DNA from: Setaria digitata
Taxonomy: Eukaryota > Nematoda > Chromadorea > Rhabditida > Setariidae
DNA: 64,000 nucleotides
Direction: 5' to 3'
NCBI GenBank assembly: GCA_003640385.1
Contig: RCAB01000035.1
Span: 1-64,000, forward strand
Positions within the stretch are counted from its first letter, which is position 1. Each line of letters begins with the position of its first letter. Of the stretch, positions 37,755-52,300 are shown in pieces. The notes beneath the pieces were generated by a model. That model saw only the letters and a list, made by a program, of their open reading frames with translations. It ran no database searches and was not told where the DNA came from. The translations under genes and the position numbers were made by a program.

Positions 37755-38911
37755 ATGTTATCGAAATATGCTGAGATATTTTATATTTCCATCTTCTTTT
37801 CAATTTCTTATTTTCTAGAAGTGGAAAGTATCGGATGCTTCGTATGTTTCTCGTTCAATGGATCAGACCCATCCTGCGAGGATACATTCAATTCGTCGAT
37901 ATTCCACAAAGAATCAAGTAGGATTGGTATAGGCAACTACCATTATCCTTGCTGGGCTCTTAAGAAACAGAGGCAAGGCTTGTTCCCTGCCGATCACTGC
38001 ATCAAAGTTAATGGCCATCGAGGTTTGGTATTGATCTTCCTCTTCCAATTAATTTAGAGAAGTTCAAATACTTTGGTGCTGTCATGATTAGTGACTTTTG
38101 ATATTTAACGGAGTCTTTATCTGACCAATCGAATATTGCACGTGAAAAGTGGTTTACGGACTGAAGTGAATATATTGTAATATTCATTCTAATGCCATAT
38201 TACAACTAGATTGACATATTGAAATTAAAAGTTTCAGTGGACGACGTTTCACAGACTATGGTAATTCGGACGTGTGCGCTGGATTCGGGTACTTTCACTG
38301 CAGATACAGGTATATGTGCAATAGTAAATTGATAAGTTCCTCAAGTAAGATAGGAAAATATGTGAAGTTAGCACGCAAAAGTATTATGCAACATTTAAGG
38401 AAGAAAGAATAAATGGATGTAGGAAATGGAGACAAATTATACTTCAATAATAAAATAGCCTCCATCTATTTAATTTCACAGTACCTGCTTCCAGATACAA
38501 ATTCGATACTTCCTGCCTCTGCTTTGATATACTTTACTAATTTTTGTAGAAATAGTACGTATATCCCACTGTGGCCATTTCAAGTACAAAGGTCATCAGT
38601 ATTCGGGATGTGTACAGTCATGTGACACCGATGGTTGTAATGGTGCTTCTAGGATCGGTACCCATTTGTATATTATGCCGTACGCAGTACCAGTGATGGT
38701 AGTAGTTTTTGCTGCCCTTCATTACCAAAATTTACCTGATTTTATGAATATGTTAATAGAAATCGTTAATAGGTTGTCTACACATGCCCTCATTCATAAT
38801 TCTTGTTACATTGCATTATTAGTTGTACTGAGTTACGTATCTCTCCTTATCATTGATGTTTCGTGGACACCATTTCTATGTAATCACTTAGCGTTGTTAT
38901 CACTACGGTAA
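37755..38911 (+). CDS. Quiver/sleepless-like Ly6 surface protein, 3 exons, 233 aa
   Basis: Exons 37755-38022, 38238-38309 and 38550-38911 join at phase 1 to 234 codons. Residues 1-25 are a signal peptide (IFYISIFFSISYFL core). A Ly6/three-finger Cys pattern follows: IGCFVCFSFNGSDPSCEDTF, YPCWALKK, GLFPADHCIKVNG, MVIRTCALDSGTF, ISHCGHFKYKG, YSGCVQSCDTDGCNGA. The DP-C pair, FPADHCIK and the CDTDGCN end are the marks of the quiver/sleepless family, which are GPI-anchored modulators of potassium channels and nicotinic receptors in insects. After the Ly6 domain come two hydrophobic stretches (VPVMVVVFAALHY and YIALLVVLSYVSLLIIDV), one more than a simple GPI signal needs, so the last exon may hide an intron or the protein may be membrane-spanning. 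It is likely the second gene of an operon-like pair. Confidence 0.82.
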
Positions 38912-40969
38912 CATTTGAACAGAGTACCACCAGTGGATATTTGTTACTCCTTCCGATATAATGAGATCCAAGGGAATAAAAAGTAGATTGAGGACTGAAG
39001 AAAACGAGGAATAGTATTTAGAACAGAAATCATTTCGAAATATTAAGTTTTTGTATGATGTATAATTAATTGTGTACTACACTTTTTGACCTTATCTTAC
39101 ATGTTTCCCACGCACTGTGCGTGATGTACGGCACTGTCTGACAAACAAAACGTGTTGTATATATATTTCAAAGCAGTTTAATCTTACTGTGATTTCGGAT
39201 GTTGCTTGATGTCAGTGTTTCTTTTCCTGTATGACAGATAAGAGACCATTTTGAAATATTATGAAGCTATTAAATCCCGGCAGCAGTGGCCTGTGCAAGT
39301 TATCTGGCACTCACTACTTACTGCATTTCTCGTGAACAATTCAACAGGATCACTTGCCGCATCTTTCTTCCCACTTCTTGAACTTCCTAGTTCTTGGAAC
39401 AGACTGCTAAAAACCGAGCAGCATGATGTCACCGGATGAAGAATTCCACACTGTTCTGCAGTCTTGCCTCACTACTGCAGTAGAAGTTGATACAACTTCG
39501 CACCTCGATAACACTCATTACTTCAGTACTAAAGTGATACATGTATTCGTAAAACAAAATGAAACTGTCTACATCGATCCTGGTAATTACAAGTCTATTG
39601 CGCTACCACATACCACTTGTCCACAACTTTGTATTACTAAATGATTAACCTCGCGGTATGGCGAACATGTCATGCCAACCGTTTCGTTCAGTAAAGCGCT
39701 GCATATCATATGTTACTTATGGCAACAGTGGAAAAGAAGAAAAACAGTTGTTGGGAAATATGCGGAATCCCTTTCAAATCGCAAACTTCGAATAACAGCT
39801 GTCAATAAATGCATAACGAATTTACAACTGTAACAAAATCGCCAATTCGAATTCACAACTCGAGACTACAATACTGAACAAGAAAAAAGGAATAAACGAA
39901 ACATTTTGAATGGATATATAAAACTCACTACATTTCCACATGAATTCAGGAGTGCAAATGAAATTATATCATTTTACACTAAAGTTTTTAAAAATACAAA
40001 TATCAAAATTAAGCAGTGGAATATACAGCATAGCAAACAGTGCCCAACAATTCCAATAGGGAAATTATCTAAGTTCGAAGGGTGAAGGAAGTAAAAAGCG
40101 ACGAATTTCGTTGAATAAAATGATTCTGACATCATCAAATTTTCCTGTCATTGTTGTGCATGAGAGGGACTCATGGTAATCCACTGGATCTATCTGAACG
40201 ATGCATAACAACAGTAAATGGGATAAAAGGGAAATCCAACGTGATAACAAGAAAATACAAGTGGTCTTCGGTTTGACAGGAACTGGTAAATGCTACAAAG
40301 TTTGCCCGCAAACTGCTGTGGATCTCAACAAATTAATGTCAAGAAATGCCCAGAATTAATGAAAAGGAAAATTCTGAAGATGACCCAATAGAAAAAAAAA
40401 GTTGCTAAAACACAATACTTCAAGCCTTGTTGCAACAATCAAGGATCTTACTAATCTTCAAAATCAGAACATGTACTGTGGAACTAAACCTATAATCTTT
40501 TTTTTTCTTATTCTGTAACATGAAACTCCAATATATCGCAGTGAAGGGAATCTTCTGTTAGCTAGAGCTATTCATTACCGTTAAACAGATAAGAAAATAG
40601 CAAAAGCAGAAGTATATAATGGATTTAATTGAATGAATGAAGGCAAAGGAGCTAAAGGTGGAAGAAGGTAAGGATGTGGAGAACAGGACGAGGACGGAAA
40701 GTAATTTGTAATTTCGAAATGCGTCCTAACTTCAAAACAGACTACAAATACTTCCCCTTCCTCTCTTCTCTTCCGTACTCTTCTGCTGTTAATGCTTCTA
40801 ACAGTGTAGGATAGTTATCTGGACAAGTAGCAATCGTTCTAGCACTGCATAATTAAGTATTTTAACGCTGTCAAATATGGACAAAGAAATTGATAACACA
40901 GTTACAAGGGAGCAGAAAAATGCGCATTATACACAGCAAATTCGTTACCCACGAGGGAAGAACATGAAA
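38912..40969. other. Intergenic region between convergent genes
   Basis: Short frames at 39251-39439 and 39423-39644 have no splice or family support. The stretch holds the 3' flanks of the quiver-like gene (+) and the reticulon (-). Confidence 0.6.
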
Positions 40970-43386
40970 TTAGTGTGACTTCTCATGACTGGTACCAGAG
41001 GCCGTAACTGCTGACTTCTTTAGGAATGGCGGTATCTTTTCATCGATCCTGAAAACGTAAGATTTTTACTGAATCAATCTCTTCCAGCATTCGTAAGTGA
41101 GAGTTAACTGAATCCAATCAGATTAAGTTCAACGAAATCGCTCAGCAAATAGAAACGTACTCAAATAAAAAATTCAGCATTTCCATATATGAGATTGCAA
41201 AAATAGTAAGAATCCCAAATAAAGGACTTTATAAATTCTCACCGGAAAGGCCCAAGTACTTAAGGATATTATAATCCTTCAATTTGCATTGGAAATAAAC
41301 CGTCTCACAGTAACTTTAAAAGAAAAAAAAACTAAATTGTATACTTACATTTTGTTTATGTTATCGACGTGTTGCTTTGCAATTAAGATATTGCGATCAA
41401 TGGGCTCCTGGTAAACCTCATATACTTTGGGGATGGTGAATACAGCTAATAAAGCTGGAAATGAACAAGTGATACATAACTCTGCACCGCCAAAACTCCT
41501 ACGGAGAAACTTTGATTCTGGTAAATGTCAATTCTGACAAACTGTGACCTAATATCTGAACTGCGCCTCCTTATCCATTGAAATTGTTTGATTTTCGAAA
41601 AATGAAACTTATCAGTAAAGTAAACATTCCATAAACTCTACACATATACTACAAAAAAAAAAAAAAAAAAAAATGTAGTAACCCACCAAGGATCAACAGA
41701 GAGAGACCAGAGAACCAGTAGCTGACGTATGTAAGCGCCCAAAGCAGAAGGCCAAACTGAAAAACCTTACTGTGGTACTGAGAATACAATTTTCAGCTGA
41801 GTCGCCCATCCATTCTTAAAGTGTAGAAAAGTATTCGATGCCGTAAAATACAATCATACTATATTTGAATAGCAATGAGGCACATTATCCTTTGTCGCAT
41901 GATATCAATATCACCGACAATGTTTTTTATTTTAAAATTTTCACAGCCGAGGTCAATGTCAAAACTTAGGGACAAAAAAACAAAAGTCACCTTGACGCTC
42001 TCCACAATATTTTCCGCCAAAAATAACCGCCTAAGCTCATTACCGATCAACTGCGCATACTCGATAAGTGCATCTACTTGCTGATGCACTTTTTCTTTAG
42101 GCAAATGAAATTCTCGGTTCTCCAAATAAACCCTGAATGCAAGTGCTTTCAAAATCTGATAAAGATCGAAGCTAAGGTATCAAATAAATGCAATATCCTT
42201 TTTGCTGACGAAAATGTGTCACTTTTTTGTTAATGAAAGATTTGTATTGAAAATGTAATACTTTTCCTTTTCTCGCATTTTAATTAATTGCTTTGAATAC
42301 GCAAAAACCAAACACTCGATTTGCAGATGTCTCTGTTGAATTTATTTAAAGAAATGGATGACAAAGAATGCACATTAAAATATGATAATGCAAAGAGCTG
42401 TCTCACCGGTATGGATTCGTACCATCTGTTTTCTTAATCTGCGCTTCAATCAACTTGTAAATACGAAAACCGAGCGTGCCACCAAGGACTGATAGGCCAG
42501 CATAGCTAAAGACTGCAATCAGTGGAAATTTGGCCAGCACGAGCAACATAAGAATACTGATGCCGAGTATTCCACCAGACTTTTTCGGATCACGCCAGTA
42601 AACTATATCCAGAACTGTAAAGAGAAATAGGCGCTATGCAGTTGCAGGTTAACTTCTTCCTAATTCTATAACTGACTACTCTACCAGCAAATAAAAACCT
42701 TGCAAATGGTCATCAAATATACTAATATACTGAAACGGAAAGTTAAACGAGATAAAACAAATACTATAAGACTAAACATTAAATCAGTTTATGAGCAAAA
42801 CCTTTTCTATCCATGAGCAGTTTGCATCAAACTATACACTTTCAAACTATACTTTATATTATTCTTAATGCTGTCAAGTCAAAAACATATACAGAGGCAA
42901 AAATTAAGTCAGCAATTAGGAATCCTAACGCTTCTCCCTTCCAAACTGATTTTTTCGCAATGTCAATTTAAAGTTTAGTGGTAAGAAATACAAAAAAAAA
43001 AAAAATCACATTGAATAAAGGAAATAACAAAACGACAAAGAATTTGATATTCTAAGTTTTACGAGATTAGTAGTGAAGTGAAATCCTGCCTCTTTCGGTG
43101 TACGGTCTCTACTTAAACTGGAGCAAAAATTCCCGCAGAATTAATACAGTCTCCACTTTTTTAAAAATATCCTTAAATTGCTAATCAAGTAATTACCATC
43201 TTGTTTGTGTGATAAGGCTCGTTTGCTAAATTGGCCTGCAGCATGAAGTGTTACTAAAACAGATGCGATCAATGCCGCTGTAAGGCCAAACCGAAGAATG
43301 GTACGAGCTGTTAGTGAGATCAGGGAATAAACGGCTCGGAACAGGACATCAAAAATACCTGAACTACCAGCGCTTGAATCTGCCAT
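40970..43386 (-). CDS. Reticulon, short isoform from an internal promoter, 6 exons, 264 aa
   Basis: Alternative first exon 43386-43197 begins MADSSAGSSGIFDVLFRAVY, carries its own hydrophobic stretch (LRFGLTAALIASVLVTLHAA) and ends KRALSHKQD plus one base. It then joins the common domain exon at 42614 in phase, giving HKQDVLDIVYWRDP, which fits the canonical VLDVVYWRD start of reticulon domains better than the long-isoform join. The remaining exons are shared with the long form. This mirrors the well-known pattern of reticulon genes making short forms from internal promoters. The in-frame ATG at 43425 is a second possible start. Confidence 0.85.
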
Positions 43387-46300
43387 TGTAGTAACGCACA
43401 GTGCTGTTAACCTGATAAATTGCACTTAATGCAATAACCACAAATTTTTACAGTGCAACAATCTCAAATTTACGCACGCGTAAGAAGAAGGCTAAAACAT
43501 TTCTAGTGAGAATAACACAGTATTTCTGACGGCAGGAAAAAGTGATACACTAGATAATAAATTGAAGAATCGGAACCCATCCGGAAAACCTAGCAGACCC
43601 GCAACCTTTAATCAGTTACGAGTTCTGTAGATAAGCAATAAAAGAGACCGATTTCGATGAAACCTGATTCAGAAGAGGTGCTGTCCTCTTCCCGACAAAT
43701 GCATAACGACTGAATAGAAAAATAATGGTCAGTTGTGGTAACAACGATAAAACACTGTAAGAGCAGAGAAGTTGATTTTGCATTAGCTAACAGTTGGGAT
43801 CACTTTTAAAACTACCAGTGCTTTTCGTAGCAATCAAACTACTGAAAGCTGTCGTCACCAAATCTTAATGAGCGACAGAGATGCTCATCCCGAAATACCA
43901 TTTAAGGACTGATAGAAAATAACTGGGATGAAAAGTTGCTGATAAGTGGAGGATTTTGATCTAAGACAGCTCGACAGCATTCCACTAATCTCGGAAAATC
44001 GGATAACTCTAGGCCTGACCCATCAAAGCGGAAAATCTCGGAACAATCAATGCCCACTCCTCATCTCTGCTCATTCACTCTCCTTTCTATGTAACGCTAG
44101 CATCAACAATATCACCCTGTGTGTAGGTACACTCTGTGCACCTCATCCCTTCCTTTCTAACATATATAAGCATAGACATTATGAGTCACCACTTGTCGCA
44201 GCTCTAGTAGCAACGATGACACTGCAGAAGAGAGACATGAAAAGAAACATAGAGTAAATTTATGATTGACCTCTGACTTCTTTGATAATTTAACTCGAAA
44301 AGGTATTTATCCACACAAACACAAATGAAACATTCCATAAGGCCATGAGGTAAATAAGGTAAATAAAGTAGCACAAATGGGCCCACATCTGCTGACGAGT
44401 CTACAAAGTGAAGAGATGAAATAAGGTGTAGAGGGATAATAACCTGCAGCTGAAGTTTATGACTGGAATAAAATAAAATAATAAAAATATCCCGGTTGAA
44501 CAGGACTGGAAAATCATTCTTTTCCCCATTTGTGATACTCAAGTCAACTACTTATAGCTGTGGAAGAGATGAACTGTATGTTCGAAGAAAATGATGATGG
44601 AATAACTACCGTGAATGGGTATTATATCGATAATGGCCCAAATTTATCCTCAAAACTGCAAAATATTCCATGCAAAGGACAGAAGATGAAAGTTTCTACT
44701 AATACTATTTCCACTGCTGTAGCTCTACCGTCAATTGTGTCAAGATTGGAGAGAGTTTTAGTCATTTGGGGAAAAACAATTACTGATAAGTTCCCCCTCT
44801 GTTGATTTGTACTGTTGAGGAAAGAATCAATGTAATTCGGTGTAAACTCGCCAATCACTCTATCACAGTTCCTTTTTCCTTTCTCGAGCTGAAAGACAAG
44901 TGCTCGATGCAGCTTGCCTAGTAATGACTGCCTCGAAGAACCAAACCCTCTATATTGATTCAGAATGCAAAAAAAAAAAAATGTTTTGGTGATGTTGCTG
45001 CATTTCCAGTCAATGTGTTGAAGACAGAAAAACTCTGATGGAAAAGAAAATGAATTCCTTTAAGATATTACAAAGAAAAAAGGATGCCTATGCGGAAAAC
45101 TTAAGACTTAACAGATAACCAATCGAATAACTATTTTTCAACGTTAAGTTAATGGCGCTTTAAAACAGAGTTACTCTCAAGCTTCCACTTGAACTTTTAT
45201 TGGAAGATACGTTTACTTGGTACCAAACCGGTATACGTTTTTACCATAACTGAGGACCTCAAGGATACTGCTTCATCACGTATCAACTTCTACGAGATTT
45301 ACGAAGTTTCAAAAACATCGCACAGCTCATAATACATCAAAGGAATTGTTGTTACTAGACATAACACATAGAAAAGATCGATTCAGTCTTCTTTCGCTGC
45401 TTCTACATGCCCCCTATGCTTTCTTTAACAGTGTATGGAACATATGCTTCTAGATAACATAAACAAGATGTATGATACAACCAACCAACCGAACTAACAA
45501 TCATCATGTCTAATGTGTCAGACATAGTGGATGCATCTATTCACCCAGCCAACCAATTATCTAATATACTAAAGAGAATAGACGCAGTCTCATAGCAGCT
45601 GATTTAAGAAAGCACCCGCGATGAGGTATGACACAAGTTTTTGGCAATACTACATTTCAAATGTTAGCAAGCGACAAGCAGTACAACGTAATATATCGAT
45701 CAATTCAACTTCGGCCCTGCTCAAGCCTTGCTGAATATGATATTGTAATTTTTCTTCATAGTAACAGTTGATTAACACAATTATGCAAAAACATCAAAAA
45801 TTAATAACCCGGACTATAAATTATCCCAATGAAAACAAAATCTAAACATTATTAAAGTGGTAACTTACGTCTTGGATCCATATCCTTCAAATTAAACTTG
45901 ACACCTTGTGCACTATTTTTTAGTATAGAACGTGGATATTCACTACCAAAAGCTGAAAAATTTGTCTAACTTTCATTTTATCTTTACATTTCCAAATTAT
46001 ATCCTCAATCTTTTCCTTTCAAAAACTTTGACGGCTTTGACATTATGTTACTAAACCACGGGACGACTAATCCATTCATTCAATATGGCATTTCCCAGAG
46101 ACAATACACTACATGTCGAGAAAACTCGTCCTAGCTTCCTGCAAAAAAGTGTCATAACGTCAATTCACCTTATCTAACAATACTTGATCGTAGAAATATA
46201 AGAGGATGAAAGTTAGGCTCATTTTCCAAAATCTACAATACAGGAAATCAACTTTTCAAAACCTTATTTTATAAGGTTACTTTGTCCATTCCAGATAGTT

Positions 46301-49300
46301 TAAAAGCACTCCATTATTTACGGATACCTACTGCTTTACAACAGTGTCAGAGTGCTGTGAAATGTTAAATGAACCTTTCTTGATACTACTGACTGAACTA
46401 CCAGTACCTAACAAAAATTTAAGCTGCGCTCAATTTAGATTTAATTTTCTGATGCTAAAGATCTAGCTGCCCCTATAGCAAAAGGTGAATATCATAAATT
46501 ACCTTGCACTTCTTTTAACTTCTACAATGCGCATAATAACCCGCCGATTTCTAAAAGACAATATTCGAAGGGAATGTTGATGCAGGCAAATGAAGGCGCA
46601 AACTTTTAAAATTATTGCAGAATGACCTTCAATCATACAGGTCTTCGCCCCTAAGGTCATCGCAGTAGGGAATAAGAATTATTTTTAAAGAAAAAAGGAA
46701 ATAAAATATGGAAAAAAGCATACACAATTTACGCGCTGTTTGTCCCACATCGATCGTTGTCGGTTTCACGTCTTCATCATCGAGCTCCTTTGGTGGTGTC
46801 GGTGGACGAGGAGATAATTCGAAACCACTGCAAGTAAATAACTTTGGATCACATGAAAATTCAAAATATAATACGAGTTACATCCTTGCCATCTTTCTTC
46901 CAGTGTGAATCGTTTATTCATATTTGGTTAAATCATATGCAGCAGGATTTACCTTTGTTTCGATGAGTCAGAGTCGCCGCTGAGCAGCACCAAATCATCA
47001 GCTGTCTGCAATGACGAAAATTTGAAAGATTTTATCTGGTTTTATAAAACAATTCATTCAATAAAACAGAATTGATATCGATAGATGATTTGCACTTCCT
47101 CAATAAACTTACAGTTTACACAGCCTGAAGTTAATCAATTACTGATTAAAAGAAGACCAACTTGATGTGGAATAGTCAAAGGTCCTTTTCTATCGAACAT
47201 ACTCTGTTCTGCACCACCATCATCTGAAACATCAGAAATACAAACAGATATATACTCCACTAAAGCTATGAAAAAGAATAAATGTATTTCAAGCAAATGC
47301 AAAACTGTAAAAAAACAAATCACTAAAGCTTGCCGTGTTCTGGAGAAGTTGCAGAAAACATTTTTTCGATCATCGAATCTACTTTGTCGTGTACATCGAT
47401 AATTTGATCATGTATTGAATCCCCTGAAAAAGAGTAGTCATGCAAGACATACTTACGAATTACTATAAATTATTTTAAAATATAGACAAAAAAAAAAATT
47501 GATTTCTTGGTTAATTTTGCTGATGATTTGACTTGAATGACTTTAAATAGGACATTTCCTTCGCTTAAATTAAGCAGATAAATGGAGAATATATTGCTAA
47601 TATCATCATTAGCCTTCTCTGCTGGTTAATTATCATGTTATTTATATGCAGTGGTCAAGTCACACTTGAAAGCTGTATGTAACGTTAGAAGGAAATGCGA
47701 AAAAGTAATTCCTGTGTTGTTTTACCAAGTCACCAGCAAATTTAGTTACGAAAATCAAGGTTTTTTTTTACAATGAAAAAAGAAAATATAATCTCCCTTC
47801 CCTCGCCCAATGAATCTCCTTCGGTCAATCTTTACTTATTGGAAAATATTACGTAAATGTTACACATATCTTGTAGAAATAATAATAAGTTAAAATGTGA
47901 TATTAAAAGACAATTATGAAGACGAAATGTTCAAAATAAAAGAAAATATAAAAATAAGCATGGCTCACCTGCAACTTGTACCGCTTCCTTAACACCAGTG
48001 TCTAGATTTGGGTGGCCCAAACTGATGTCTCCAGCTTGGTCAGTATACTGTCTCCAATCTAAGCCCCACTGCTGTGCTGGGTAATCTGCAACCTGATGGC
48101 CTTCATGCACCGGTTCGTTGAACACTGCACGGTTTCTTGCACTGTGCTCTGAATTATTAAATCATCGGTCTGTAGAATATGTGAGCTATGTTGTCCTACT
48201 TGATTCTGTTTCAGAGTATAAATCAACCGTATATGGCGTAGAAGCTCCTAATTTTGTGATTCATATTAAAGACGACATCTTTATCAGTACAACCATTAGA
48301 ACGTTGAAGTTTTATGTCAGAACCTGACATAAAGAAAAAGATGCAGTAAAAGAATCTTTTAATGACAGTATCGCCAAGCCGATACTCACTGAAATTGCAA
48401 GTACGAAAATCTTAAAGCACTTCCCTTTCTTGGCATTTGAAGCCCTACTATTCTGATTCAAGAAGCGAATTAACTCAAATCCATATTCATCAATTTCGAA
48501 GTACTTCACTAACTATCTCCACTTCTTCTTGCTTTTTTTTCAGCAGTATCAAAAGCATGCTAAGTGATACCTAAAATCTCATAAACCATACCATCAAACT
48601 CGTCTTTGAAAGTGTGCACTGCTTTGTTTACACCTTCCTCCAACGAATGTGCCACATCCACACCCATACTTCGGGCTTCTTCCGCTGCACTTGAGACTCC
48701 GTGGATTATTCCAGATAGCACATTCGACGCAGTATCCCTTGAAGGAATCTCCAATGACTGATATTCCTTACCTCCGCTCTGTTCCGTCACCTCCTTTGTC
48801 TTGTTGCCAAAAGCTTCGCTTGTTACCTTGGTGGCATCACTCATGACCTTATTCGCTACATTCACTACTTTTTCAGCACCTGCAATGGGCTTAATAAAAA
48901 AACTGCTTCATTTTTTCTGCCTTTTCTTCTCCACTGTATTGAAACTAACCTGAAAGGAAAGAAATTCCAAAGCTATTTGAAGAACGAAGTGATGCATTTT
49001 AATTTAGATAGAGTCTACTTAATACTAATAAACTCCTCTGTAAAAATAAAAACCCCAAAGATTCCTTGGTCCAACACCGATAACCATTTATCACTTCTTT
49101 AGAAATCCCGAACAAGACACCCAAAGTTTAAGGAGTTATCACATCTCTTTTTTTTGCCTTGTTCAGATTTCAGTACTATAGTTGGGTTTACAGAAAAACT
49201 ACGAAAATAAATAAGTACTGTAGTTATAGGCAGTGTGCTACCTTTTGTTCGTAAATTAAACCTACGTATGCCAGGGACAGCTTCACAGATGTTTATCCTT

Positions 49301-52300
49301 TTCAACAGTACCGCTGAAATTATCAGTACATGCACTCACCTGTACTGGCTATATCGGTTACTTTTTCAATCACACTCTCTGTAAACTCTTCAGCTCTGGG
49401 CAAAATACCGCTAAATGGTTCTTCCGACGTAAATCTGTGATCCATTACGTTTTCCTAAAAATAACATTATTAGCTGTTGGAGAATATTATTTCTAAAAGG
49501 GAAAGTTTTAAACTTCCGTCTCCAATCACTGTAACATTATTTGCTGCTAGAAAGTAATAACTGCAGAGGAAATGTTAGATAACTCTTATTTAAAATTAGC
49601 AGTTGGAAATAGCATCAAATTAGAGAAATATGCGCTTCGTGCATTTCAGAAAAGGAAACTTCTTAATATCAAGAATGCAAGAATACGTGGAAATGCCTAA
49701 CTGCAAGTACATCTAATATCGATAGCATTGATGAATAAGGAAAAAATCTAGCCTAAGCCTGTCTGATCAATAGTCAGACTAGTCCTGTCTTTTATTAGAA
49801 GGCTTAGGTGTCTCTTAATGCAACGAGAGGAATAAGAAACAACTTTCAACAGCGCAGGCAAGGATATAAGTGCCAGTAAAAACTGAACACGAACAACGGA
49901 ATAGAAATGAAAGAAGAGAAGTGAGAGGAGGAAGTGAGGGAAAAAGAAATATACAATGAGTAATGAAAAGAGTGTTAAAGACAAACAAAAAAGAACTGAC
50001 ATTACAGGCAAATCTGCCGCAGTGAAGTGGATAGAGCGTTATTTAATAACGATTCTTATTTATAATAACTGAAGGTGTAGTTTCAATAAACTAGCTGCAA
50101 AAGAAGGAGTGAAACATTTTGTGCAAGAGAATGAAAGGGAAAGGGAAGGGACAATGCGCGAAGAATTGCTAGGAGGAATAAATAACAAGACTGATGCGGA
50201 CTGGTTTTCCCATTATTTTATAATTCTCTATTATTCCTCTATCTCTCTGTGCCTCCACTCAAACAAGACTGAAAGCAGTACTGTTCAAGTAGAGACACGT
50301 TACATGATGCTAACAATCGTTCTCTTCCAAACTGTTCTTTATCTCGCGAACAAAACAAATCAGCACCAAGAGGATCTGCTGGGTTCCATGCTCGCCTCAA
50401 AAAATGCATTGGAGACAATCGATAATGGATTTGACAACGGATGAATTATCTAGCTCAACCTTTCTCCCGATCTCCTCGTGTCCGACCCTGCTGATGCTGA
50501 TCAGTCCGGAGGGCAGGTGGATAAATTTCAGAAAGGTTTTCGAGACAGGATATACAAAGACCCTGTCCCAGGATCAATAGCTGCAGTGTGATAAACAAGT
50601 AGTTGTCATCTCGACAGTAATTCCAAAAGTCACTAACTTACAACTTCACGAGCAAATTCTAGAATCCACGAGTCAGAAAACATTTGATATAGTTATGCTT
50701 ACTTTTAAAATCTTAACAGAGATTCACTACTTCGAATCTTGGTAGATGTAAAAGAGATGTGAAAAGATGTGAAGAAGTATTACTAGGAAGGGTACTATGA
50801 AATCAGCATTAATAAGTAGGGAGTGACATCAGCACATACAGAAGAATGAACTGGTATAGGAATAGGAGATGAAGCTGTTCTAACAAATTTCAAGTAACTG
50901 AATCGAAGAACAAAGATATTCCTTCGGCTAAATTTGCAACGCATAAATTTTTTAACTAGATTGCGAAAAAATTTTGCAATGGAGATGAAATATTCAGCGG
51001 AGTATAAATTATTGGTCAATAATGAGAATTCCACTTTCGCAGCGATGAGCACCTTATTACAATCAATATCATTTGGAAAAATTAAAAAACTTCCAATGCT
51101 CTGAAACTATATTTCCCTCACAAATCAAATGATTTTTAATTTGGAACAGAATATTAGTAATTTGGAACATTCACTATCAATCTCCTAGAAGTCTAGCGAC
51201 TTAAAAATAAATATGTCATTATCATCTAATATTTCTGTTGCGCAGCACACACCGACTATAAATGGAAAACTACTGTGCAATTATTTACGATTTCGAAGGA
51301 AATTAATTTTATTCTTTACAATGTTCCTTGATATATTTAATTGTCTGGAATCTGTTGATGACTCTGAATACGACCTAAATCTGTATAGCTATGGGAAGGT
51401 AATTTCTAAATGGAAATAACAGAGACATATATTTCATCCTCACTCTCTCAATAAAAAACAAAGTGACTATAAAATAAAAGCAAATGAAATAAACTGAGAG
51501 AGAAATAAGGCTTGGAACATGGATGAAGAATGAGTATGACCTAAAATTGGTGCAATAACTAAACATTTATTTACTAGTTCTTTTCATTTATAAAAACCTA
51601 AAACAAACGAAATTATTAAAATATGTGTTGAACCAAATAAATTATTTGGTTCAACACATATTTTAAGAACTTTATTTATTTCAAAAGCTTTAGGCTCACA
51701 CATAAGCAGTGATCAAAAACTCACAACAGGATTCTGATCTTTTTCCCTCTCCTGATTATTCTTATCATCTTTATGCAACTGTAACAGTTGTTCCATTTTG
51801 AATGATAATGTATCACCGACTGACCCATCACTGAAAGACGTCAATTTGAAAAAATTGTGAGGACTACCAACGAAAAATGAATTAATCCAAACAGTAACTG
51901 CTACAGTGGATAAATGTATATTTCAGCAATACTGCTTCAAGTCATTTTTTTATTGCTTGCTTCTTCACGCAGCTCAAATTCCAGCAAATAAACTCAATTT
52001 AAGAAAAAAGTAGTACTTAACAAAACTCAGCGTCAAATAAAACCAAAATTTTGAATTAACGTCAGAAAACAGTTCAGAATATGCCTCGAATAAATCACAC
52101 TCGAGGTAGGATACATGTAAAAACACTGAAGTATGATAGTTCAAACACCCACTTTAAGGTAGATTTTTCGAAATTTAAAAACATAATAATCCTGTGTTAG
52201 AAACCTCAATTTCACTTTCACAACTTGTCATTTTCTTTCGTTCAGTTCCGAATTACCTTAAAAATAACATAAAAATCCAGATTTCTCTTTTCCTACTCTC

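Noticed and set aside
43946..44257. 103-codon plus-strand frame upstream of the short reticulon start
   Set aside because: It lies in a reticulon intron and promoter region, has no matching splice sites and no recognised motif.
50109..50444. 111-codon plus-strand frame
   Set aside because: It lies inside a long reticulon intron, shows no family motif and no partner exons.
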